This document shows positions 54,492 to 64,000 of a stretch of DNA of 64,000 nt, piece by piece. Source of the stretch: Rhabditophanes sp. KR3021 (taxonomy: Eukaryota > Nematoda > Chromadorea > Rhabditida > Alloionematidae); assembly GCA_963281155.1 (NCBI GenBank), contig CAUJLY010000006.1, forward strand, positions 7,130,001 through 7,194,000, read 5' to 3'. Positions within the stretch are counted from its first letter, which is position 1. Each line of letters begins with the position of its first letter. The notes under the pieces are model-generated. The model was not told the DNA's origin. It was given only the letters and a program-made list of their open reading frames with translations, and did not search any database. The position numbers and the translations under genes are program-made.

Positions 54492-57400
54492 TTAAGCAAT
54501 AATTTTCCAGACTTTTAGAACTCCGTTGATATCCCCACTGATCATTAAATTTGATTTAGGAAATGTTAGCATGTCTGTAATACCACCTTTGTGATAATTG
54601 TTAACCTAAACAGTTTAATGAAAATTATGTCAAGAATTTTGGAAAAACTTACGCTATAAATTTTTCTTGGGAACAAATCGTCATAATTATCTGCTTTATG
54701 CCTCCACTTTTCAGTAGTGACATGACAAACTCTGGAAGTGGATTCTTTAATAACGTTATCATATTTTAGCTCATAATTTCCATTTTCAATGGTCCTCTTT
54801 AAAGGTCCATTCATATATCCACATCTCTCAGGCACGTACGTATCCCAGTATCTGATTGCCCCCGAGCAGTCTCCTGTAAAAATATGACCCGTTACAGGAC
54901 AAACCGCCATCGCACAAATAGCCGAATTTTTTCGGACATCTTTTTTTGCAATTCCTGAAGTATGCAAGTTACCAGTATTAACTGCAATTGTGTCTGATGG
55001 GTTTATCGAGAATCCCGATTCGCCAAGTTCAGATTCAACGGTGTACAATGGATACAAATCACAGTTTAAATTTTTTATATGTGAAGCCCAAATCTCTCGA
55101 CACTGTCCATTCCTTACATAAGGCCAAATTTTTATATATTGCTTGTCAGGAGTATTTCTGCAGTGCAATATTTTCATTTGAAATCTAACATCCCAAATAG
55201 TAATTTTACAACTTTGAATTGGTCCAGTCGCAGCCATCCAGTTTTCATTAACAGGATCGACAGCTAACGAAGTTAGGAGCCCATTATTGTATGTTGTCCA
55301 TACTGCTTCCGATCCATTCGTCTTTGAATTACATCGTAAATCAAAAATACTTGTATAAGAATGATGACTAATTGTATAAATCAGATTATTTGAGCCATAC
55401 ATATCAACTATTGGTCCTTGATTTTCAAAATCGAAATTAATTTTTCTTAATCTATTCGAGCGATGAGGATCACAAATGTCGAAACGACCATCTTTTGTGG
55501 CCAAAGCAATATTGCAATTTTGATTAGAAACAAATTGAATACAATTTATTCTTCCGTGTTCAATTTTTCTTGTTGACTCTGATTTAATTAACATTTTGTG
55601 ACAATTTTTGAAGGCACTGGTTGACCACAATTTAATCTCTCCGTCATTGGTCGATGATGCGAAATATTCACCATTCCTTTGCATTGTTAATTTGGTAATT
55701 CTAGAGTTATGTTCATGGATGTCTGTCAGCAATGCTAAACTTGGTTCTTTGTGTTTTTTATAACCGTCTGGATCAACAAAAGTTGTCGCTAGTAAAGTAT
55801 TCCTTGTTGACTTGCCAAGATTACTACATCGGTATCGTTCCTGCTCATAATCAAGCATTTCCTTAAGGCTCCCTTTAATGTAATCTTTCCTGGTATTCAC
55901 ATCTTCATTTGCTTCAAAACCTGATATGTATCGTCCACTTGCATGATCGACGTCCAGGTTAAGATTTTTTACGTTTCCTACTTCAATTCCTTTATCAATT
56001 CCTTTATCAGAATATTGTGCTGATTTTGGGTCTTGTATTGTGGTTATATTTCCATCTGATAAATTGAGTGTCTCAAGGTGAATTCTGCACCGCGTCATCA
56101 ATTCATTTAAGTCAACAAACTGAGGTGTTGCCGTAAACTTCTTTTGATCGTTTTCTTCATTTAATTTGACTTGAGAAATGGCTGGTAAAATTGAATTGAA
56201 AGATGTGAGCAAGTTTTCTAACTCTCCATTGTCACTTCCAAGGCCAATCCCATGTAACTTCTTAATGAACAACCTGCAGTCTTCACTCAGCAGCGATTCA
56301 TCTTGTAGACTAGGTATTTTATTGCTTTTTTCACTTGATCTTGATACCATTAGAAAATTGAAAAATGAAAGGCAATGTTTGGATCTAGCTAGAGTATCCC
56401 AAATAACTCTTGGTATTGGCGTTGTCAAGTTGTTCGCAATGACAAATGAATCATTGTATCGATACATAAACTGTTTGATGAATGGTTCTATGATTGGGGA
56501 CACAAAGCAAAGTAAATCAACATTGGTAAATTTCCGATCAAGTATGCGCAAAATTTTGATTACTGCAGCTTGAAGCCATGTATTTGGATGAACCAGAAAT
56601 GGAGCTGAAGCCTTTAGTATATCAAGTACATACTTGTGTGTGATGCGATCATCTTCAATAAGCTTTTGGAAAGCAAACTAAGCTGGCGTGTATAACGAAC
56701 TCGTCACTATTCATAAGGCCAGTGAGAATCAACAATCTTTTCAAAAATTGAATAACTTTGCTGTCTAATGAAACAATGATAGTTGTACTGGCATAGAAAA
56801 ATTGGGATCTTATTCGCCAGGTGTCTTTGTTATTCAAAAAAGTTGTCATGTGACTGAAGATTTCATTAATTTTATCTTGAGAACGGAAGAAATCACATAA
56901 CAATGTCAGATTTTCCTTTTGAATGAGGCAACTCCTTGTACATTCAATCGAGCACATTCCCGAAAATTTGTTGGTAATGTATTTTTGCAGCTCATCTCTT
57001 TCAATCTCCATTTTGTTGACTTTATCTCCTTCGGCAAAATCATTTTCTGAAATGTCTTTATCTGGAATATTTACATCTGAATTTTCTAAAAATCTCAGTG
57101 CTGTCATCGCAATTAATCCAAGATTCGAAGCAACACTCATTTTGACCAGTGATGATGAATCTTTTACCAGTTTATCAATTTCCCGAAATATGTAATCTGG
57201 GAATATTCTGTATTCACTTTGTGGTACCTCGTTAATAGAATCAAGTAACAAAGTCATTACCAAAAAAGCTTCCGATCTAACTGCTGGTACGATATCATTA
57301 AGCATGTGTGTAACATAAGGAAGCATTCTATCAATTATTACTAGGGGTGTTGAAAAGAGAGCCAACTGATTGTAAAATTTGAGTGTTTCCATTTTTACAT

Positions 57401-58669
57401 TTGTGTTTTTCAAAACTCGTAATTTTGTATTAATCAGCGAGATTAATAAAACAACACACTGATTGTTATCAAGCTCCAATTTTCGCTTAAGCATTGACCA
57501 GGGTGATCGTTTATCTGTACGTTCGTCTTCTTCGTCATAAATGAATTTGTCGTTATTAAATAGTGTCATTGATATTATGTAATCATTGTCCAAAACAAGC
57601 TTTCCGTCATTGTTAACAATCTTGGTGGTGGCAGAAGATACAAAACTAGACTCGGTATTCATTGATTTGGGAGATAAATTTTTGTAGAACGAATACAACT
57701 CTTCGAACATTTCCGGAAAAGTTGATTTTCCGACGTCAACATAATTTAATCTTTCAACAGGGTCTTTCTTGATCATATAAAGAATTAAGGGCTGCATTAT
57801 ACTTGGTACACACTCAATCAGATGCTCGTAATTACTTTTGACATCCTTTGGATTTGCATTACTTTTGGCGTATTCAATTAAATGGCCTCGATTAAAAGGA
57901 ATTCGGCCATCTGTAAATAATTCCAATAAAACGCATCCTACTGAAAAGACGTCCATACTGTGGTTTAGACTTTCAACGAAGGTAATGGGGTCTCTGTCTT
58001 CTGATGTTTCTAAGTCTTCTTTAAATCTTTCTGGAGCTATGTAACAACTTTTTCTCCTTGATATATCATAAAAGAAGTTATAAAACGTTGGTTTTTCCAT
58101 TGAAAGGTGGCTAGGTTTGTATGAGGCAAAATCAGTCACATGGACCCATAAACTTGACGAGACAAGCACGTTTTGAGATTTGATGTCTCCATGACACACT
58201 CCCGCATCTTTCATTTGCTTCAATGCTTTTAATAATTGAAATGCAATCCATTTCTTCTCAACCTCCATCAAAAACGGTCTTATTGACAACTTTTCGTACA
58301 AAGATTCCTTGATAAATGGTCTTTTTATTTCAACGTATTTGTTTGGAAAAATTCTCACACTATCAAAGGGTAGACAATTAGACGCTCCTTGTAATTTTTG
58401 ACGAATGTTTAAAATTTGAGAACGGAAGGAATCAAGATTTAGTTTGTTATCTGCAATAGTAAATATCTTGACAACTCTCGGCACTTTGTTATAATCAGCT
58501 CGAGCCACTTTCATGAAACGAGTACTTCCGAGACTAAAAGATTCGATTATCAAAAATAGTGATTTCAATCAGTTTACCTATAAATATGACCTTTGCCAAC
58601 TTCCTCAGCAAGATAAGTTTCTACCGGAATAACTTGGGTTGGTTGGGGTGCGGATATAACGGACCCCAT
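54492..58669 (-). CDS. vps-15: VPS15 / PIK3R4 regulatory subunit of class III PI3-kinase, with apparent frameshift
   Basis: Scaffold and pseudokinase partner of VPS34 in endosomal and autophagic PI3P production. Exon 1 58669-58578 begins MGSVIS, a myristoylation signal. Exon 2 58533-56679 holds the kinase-like domain (LGSTRFMKVA, GVCHGDIKSQNVL, VTDFASYK with DFA instead of DFG, CYIAPERF) and HEAT repeats. The frame then breaks: after HASL the continuation AFQKLIEDD is in another frame from 56677. That frame runs to 54653 (WD-repeat propeller, starting at about 55720), then final exon 54605-54492 ends VWKIIA. The junction looks like a 4-base insertion relative to the expected coding sequence. 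A GT-AG segment of 19 bp (gttatacac...cttag) also restores frame but is too short to be a normal intron. Combined length is ~1360 aa, as in human VPS15 (1358). Confidence 0.85.
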
Positions 58670-61600
58670 TCTTATTTTCAATATATAAACTATAAAAAAT
58701 TCAAATTATCTTGTAACAACAAATTAAAGAAGCTTTGTATATTTGTAAGCTACAGTTGGCATATTAATATACTCACTTGTGATCGCAATAACACTATTCC
58801 AACCAAAAAATTAATTCTACTTGAGAAAATAAGTACAAATAAGAACAAAGAATAAGCACAATTGAAATACAGCAGTATCAATTGCAAATACCTTTTTATT
58901 CAAGGTAAAGTCAAATATTGCCTGCAAGGACACCATTACAATTTCTTAATTTTAATTGTACATATGTCAATCTTAATAATAGCACAAACATTAACAAAAG
59001 ACCGTAGATGTATGTGAATACAAGAAGATTAAAGAAATGTGGAAGAATTATTTAAAATTGCAGGTTGTTAAACAGTTAAAAACTGAATTAGTTTACAAAT
59101 TAATCATCAGTTATTGTTTGGGAATAGATCAATTACACCAAGTTCAAATGCCTTAATATATTTATTTTACCATATCATCAATGTAAACTATTACCCGATT
59201 ATTGTCAACACATAAGCAATTTTGAATTACTTTTGTTTTCGGGAAGATATTTACTGTCATTATTATCTTCATAAATTATCATATTGCCGCGATTAAAAAA
59301 AGTAAAATTTATTAGCCATCAAAATTGTTTTATATCATCCGCCAACCCAATTATCTTTTTCTTTTCACGAAATATTTAAATTAATAGAATTTGGAGGGTT
59401 GTTAAATAGTTTTCAAAATAATTAAATATTGTTGTATTCAGGCTTGAGTGCATAATAAAAAGGTTTAGCTTTCATTCAACTCTAAAGTTTCTATTTCCTA
59501 TGGTGGCCTTATATTGCTTTCATTTAATTGGTTTATCATTAAGTTGAGGAAAGTACCAGATAAGCCATTATATGTGTATATAGGATATAATGTATAATAC
59601 TGGCATTATTACTTAAAGTACTTACTTTTATTCATAAAAATTAACGACAAATTGTAGCGGTAATAGGTTATTGCAATATGATTATAGTGGCCAATGACAT
59701 AAATAACTCACATAATCGTTATTTTTAATTTGCCATATCTATGCTATTTATGTGATCAAATTATTAAACTGATTTTACCAACTTTTGTATCCATCATTTA
59801 CTAATAATCACTTTTTTATAAGATGATGTTGCTGGATTGTAAATATAAATATATTTACGATTTTATTCATGACCTTTTATAATTAGAGTTTTACTATAAA
59901 AACAACACTTTTGAACAAACTTTAAGCTCTTACAGCTGCTAATATTGTGTGAGATCAAAAAGATGTTAAGTGGCGGCGGTTTACTTTTTTAGACCACAAC
60001 AACTTTTACAAAACAACTTTATTTTCAATGCGGCTAATCAAAACTGGCTGGTATCAAAAAGAGTTTCTTAATGAGCCAGATCTATATGTAAGAAAGTTGT
60101 AGATTTGAATATTTGATTATAAGACCATCTTTACAACTATATAAATATGAGCCTATTCAAATCATAACACCATCACTACCATTTTCAGCTGCTATTTGAT
60201 TTGACACTAACAGTAAAAATGATTGGATTTTAAGATTAGTTATTAAGGCAAAAGTTTGTATAATCTAGGCTATAAATCCTCCAATTTTATTTTCTTTCAA
60301 TGTCATTGCAAGTATTAAATTATTAATTTTGCTTACACGCAAAATGAACGGTTGAAGCGGAATCATTATAAATACTCGCATACAAACTTGATTAAGAGTT
60401 ATTTTCTAAAACAACGGGACTATAATCTTTTACAAATATCAAATACTTTCTCTTTACAAAAAGAAAATTGTTCGAAGGTTTTAAACTTCCGTTGCATTCG
60501 TGATACTAATACTCTCTTACGTCTAAAATTGCATGTATTATTAATGAAACGATTTAAATTTAGTAAGAAGACTTACAACAAAAATATTAATTTCGGATGT
60601 CTATAAAAATATGAGTATAATTGTTATTTTATTAAGTTTCGGGCCAACTTCCTTTTTTGCTGGATAAAGTATATATTTTACATTCTTGGATGTGGTATAA
60701 GAATACGGCTATTTTTCTGGTTCACTTCAACTAAAATTTTATAATCTAACTTTATCAAAGTATGAGCAAATTTAAGTTTAAGTATATAAAATTCTAAATT
60801 AATACGTTATCATTGCCTTCATGCCTTCCAGTCATTTTCCATTAACAGCTTTTCACGTTGAGGACAGTAGAATAGTATATTGTATGACAATATATAAAAG
60901 TTTTGCACGAATTATTAAAAGGTTTGAATATGGTTTGATGTGTGATGGTGGTCTAAGGGAATACTTGGTTGTTGGAGGTCATAAAAAATGTATGCATGAA
61001 GATAGATTTGTTTATGGAAAAAGTAATTTATCCACAATTTTGTTATTAATTATGTAATCATGCTTTTCAAAACTATTACACCAAACTTGTAAAGCATATC
61101 ATAATTTTTACACACTTTCCTTGACACTCTGAATAAATATATTTTTGTGACAATTTATTCTTATATGTCTGTAGACTTTATATTTTCAACTTTCTAATAA
61201 TTAATGTATTATATTTATTAACGAAATTCTTCAAAATATTATTTTGAAAGTCCTCTAAAAATGATATTATGTGGAGATATTATGAACGTTTTTGTTATTT
61301 AGTAAGTCAACAAAAGCCGTTTAACATGTTATTTGAAGTGGATGAAAAGGCAACATTAGTTATGGTGTCTATTTGGCCCACAACTTAAATCATTTTTAAT
61401 ATGTACATGTATAAGGATATCATTACGCAACTGTTTATATTTTACTTACCATACACTTGCATTTACGTTTACTAAAATCAAATTTGGCGGACAACACGTT
61501 CTGCTCTTAATAATCATGAAACATAAGATTTTGACATGATATTAGTTTACGTCTACTATTACAAAAATGTATTTATAGATGTATATTTTTGTTTATTTAA

Positions 61601-63843
61601 TTTTAGTATTTAAAACGTGAGATATCTCCACCTGTCCTTACTTTATTTACAAAGTTGTTCAAGATAAAATAAACACGAGTTAGCATTTACTCTTATATTT
61701 GATTGTATTAAGCATGATGCCACAGACAATATATCTAGACATATAATAAGGTAGCGCCAATCTCATAATTATACTTCTCATTACGAATTGCCTTAATATG
61801 GTAGGTATATGTGTTTATATTGCATAAGTTTATTGTGTCTGCCCTGCAATTAATTAATTTATATAATATGAAGCTTATAATAATTTTGGCCACCATTTTA
61901 TTCTTATAATAATGTAATGTCGTTGTCTGTCAGGACATCTGGATCGACACTAATTAGTGATGAAATATGAGTACTTATTGTATATATTTATTATTCCTAT
62001 TTAATCGCGCAACTTTTGACTCCTATGTATTGTTTTAATTAAAAGTATTAAAACTTTGTGAACTTCCTCTGAATATTAATTTGTTGTAAGATATGTAATT
62101 ACTAAAATCTATTTTGTATTATGAGTATTATATTTTACTTATTAAGTGAAAACGCATTAATTTCCATGATTTTTATACTATTCCCCAATAATTTGAACAA
62201 TCTTTATGACACTCTTAGGACCTAAATTGCATTAAATAATTATTATGTCTAAAACCTTTTAAAACCTTTACAGAGGAGACTATTCTGAGCAATAATAGTC
62301 AGTGGCAGTAAGTAGTAGCAATTATTATCTTACCAGTATCAATAATTATTTAATTATCGGGCGCAGAATATTTTTTCATTACATACAACTGTAAATTCTA
62401 ATGAATTGTAATTTGTTTAAAACCATACAAAGAAGCCATCATTGTTATGTATATCATGGCAAAATAGCTATCTAAGATAATTGCATTCAAGATATAATAT
62501 ATTTTTGCTAGTTTACAATATTAACATGACTTTATCGTGTTAAAGAAGTTTCCAGAGCTTAAATTTCAAAAAATAAAATGATTGATGCGTAAACTTGTAA
62601 TTGAACGTATTGAGGCTTGACAAAACATTCTGTTCTCGTCTTGTACCTGTCACACATATTTATATTTTCGGTTTGATCATAAACAGAACAGCTATAATTT
62701 ACTTTATTAATTAAAAGAATGCCGATAATTGGCTGTTCACACTTGCAAAACTTTGTAACAACAATATTAAATTTAGCGCTAATTAGATATATCTTTTTTA
62801 CAATCTGTTCTTTTGCATTACACTATCCTTATAATTATTTAAAACCTTTTAATTTTACGTTGCCACCTTTATGCCACTTTTAACAAACATTTATAATAAT
62901 GTCAAAAACATCTTTCTATCAGCTGTTACTTCAAAAACAAATAAGAAGATGCCATTATAATATTTGACTTCATATGAACATGTTTATAATACTAAAACAA
63001 TCAAAGCTAAAAATTTCATCTGCATCAGTAGATAATTAAGACCTTTTTAAGTAATTCAATGGTCGTTCTTAATTTAAATTGGCACCTTGGTAGTATGAGC
63101 AATCACACAATACGATTAAAATTTATTCAAACTGACTTTTGAGGGAAAATCGTTTTTTATGGTAATTGCTTTAATTAATAAAAGTGATTAGATCAATCAC
63201 ATTTTTATGCCTCAATTTATGTAATAACTCTTGATAATGGCTCACTTTTTATCTTCCCACAAGCACCATACTGTGAGGAACGCCTTTATAATTCATTAAA
63301 TATCCAAGGGATTGGCAATTTTACTCAAGTAGATATAATTTATTTGATTGAGGAAACTAATTATTTCCGTTCCATTCAATCTACCATATATTTATACGTC
63401 TTAACTTCTTCACACTATTGCAATACCTTACTATTAATCAAGTGAATAGTAGGTGCCATTGACAGGAATCATTTTTTGAGTACGTCATACCGGCAACTGA
63501 CAAAAGTTATCTACTCACAATGGTTACATAATTACTAAAAAGTAGCGAACTTTATTTTGTTCTAATTATAGACTTTTCTAATCTAGATTCTTACAATCAA
63601 ATATGTCTTCCATTTAGAGATTATGTATAAAAATAAATAGAAGGGCAGTTTGGCACTTTGAGTTGTGTAGTTGCCCTGTTTATCCTTCCATATTTTTAAT
63701 TTATTGCATTTGCTTAATTAGTTCAATTTATTCTTTATCTACAGATCATAACTTGGATATCCTTTTATTGATACAATTATTATTATATCACTTTCATTTT
63801 TTAATAGCCTTTTAATGACTATTTTAGATAAATATATTAAACA
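58670..63843. other. Gene-poor region, 5.2 kb
   Basis: The largest empty stretch in the window. It is AT-rich with no repeat family, RNA or transposon recognised. Open frames at 60352-60606 and 60821-61057 (+) lack domains; the second (ending near a possible donor at about 61021) is the only one with a hint of coding composition. The region is divergent, between VPS15 (-) and the sulfotransferase-like gene (+), so the latter may have distant regulatory sequence here. Confidence 0.5.
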
Positions 63844-64000
63844 ATGATTGATCAGTTTACACGCGTGCTACTTTTCTTACTTGTCTATATTGTAATTAGT
63901 CTGGGGGGAGCTCCCATGATAAATGAATCTTTCATTGATAACGATAAAGAAGTTTTGACAAGACGATATCCACAAGCCATCATAATTGGAGTTAAGAAAA
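63844..64000 (+). CDS. hst-3: Heparan sulfate 3-O-sulfotransferase-like, first exon (partial)
   Basis: The first 52 residues of a gene cut off by the window end. A signal-anchor helix (FTRVLLFLLVYIVISL) typical of type II Golgi enzymes is followed by a short stem and then RYPQAIIIGVKK at the very edge. This last motif is the start of the 5'-PAPS-binding loop of heparan sulfate 3-O-sulfotransferases (family pattern LPxAIIIGVRKGGTRALL). The enzyme adds sulfate from PAPS to the 3-O position of glucosamine in heparan sulfate, in the Golgi lumen. Only the anchor and the loop's beginning can be seen, so the paralogue (hst-3.1 or hst-3.2 type) cannot be told. Confidence 0.7.
   Translation, partial: MIDQFTRVLLFLLVYIVISLGGAPMINESFIDNDKEVLTRRYPQAIIIGVKK

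Noticed and set aside
56678..56696. A 19 bp intron that repairs the VPS15 frame.
   Set aside because: Far below the 39-60 bp seen elsewhere here and it would remove conserved residues (VIHASL); kept only as an alternative.
60352..60606. Open frame of 84 aa as a gene.
   Set aside because: Lysine/asparagine-rich AT-driven translation, no domain, no splice context.

Overview
The window is nuclear DNA of a nematode. The evidence is an AT-rich genome with mostly 40-60 bp GT-AG introns and ATGs that often sit just behind a tttcag or tttag acceptor, as expected for spliced-leader trans-splicing or a short first intron. The gene set also fits: a cuticle collagen, a transthyretin-like protein, a C6-domain secreted protein and nematode-like fibulin, Mediator and BLOC-1 subunits. 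The very short introns and base composition suggest a clade IV worm such as Strongyloides, Parastrongyloides or Rhabditophanes, but this is inference. No rRNA, tRNA, CRISPR array or intact transposon was recognised.

Layout, left to right. 1-5.7 kb: glucose-6-phosphate dehydrogenase, BLOC-1 subunit 2 and a small secreted protein, all on +. 7.4-10.7 kb: fibulin-1 with two mutually exclusive 3' ends (+). 11.6-13.1 kb: a divergent NMN adenylyltransferase-like gene (+), convergent with a Met-like sema/PSI/IPT receptor tyrosine kinase (-, 13.2-16.3 kb). 16.9-19.2 kb: a PY-motif membrane protein and a cuticle collagen (-). 21.3-26.7 kb: a CLC chloride channel (+) whose third intron is 2.67 kb long. 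28.1-36.6 kb: an SLC41-type Mg2+ transporter and two GAS1/GFR-alpha-like cysteine-rich proteins (+). 37.2-42.4 kb: a tiny one-pass membrane protein (+), MED7 (-), a small acidic protein (+) and a kelch-like protein with a CaaX tail (-). 43.8-46.3 kb: a GTPBP1-type GTPase (-). 47.9-49.0 kb: two small secreted proteins (+). 50.2-54.1 kb: a hAT transposase relic, a transthyretin-like protein and a serine carboxypeptidase (-). 54.5-58.7 kb: VPS15 (-) with an apparent frameshift. After a 5.2 kb gene-poor stretch, the window ends in the first exon of a heparan sulfate 3-O-sulfotransferase-like gene (+).

The most unusual object is inside the CLC intron at 22117-24788. On the antisense strand lies a gene built of repeated NUMOD4-like and HNH_3-like modules, the DNA-binding and nuclease parts of homing endonucleases of phages, organelles and giant viruses. 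It starts with its own ATG, has what look like its own spliceosomal introns, and is followed by a decayed third module. The host intron interrupts the most conserved part of the CLC pore (GISC / TFSAP), has a poor donor site, and carries related short repeats in opposite orientation near its two ends. This looks like a homing-endonuclease-type gene captured in an animal nuclear intron, or a mobile intron of unknown type.

Most genes are independent. Several concern secretion, the cell surface or the extracellular matrix (fibulin, collagen, GAS1-like pair, C6 and transthyretin-like proteins, carboxypeptidase, 3-OST). BLOC1S2 and VPS15 act in endolysosomal traffic. No operon could be shown. Exon coordinates were worked out by hand from splice motifs, reading phase and family similarity.
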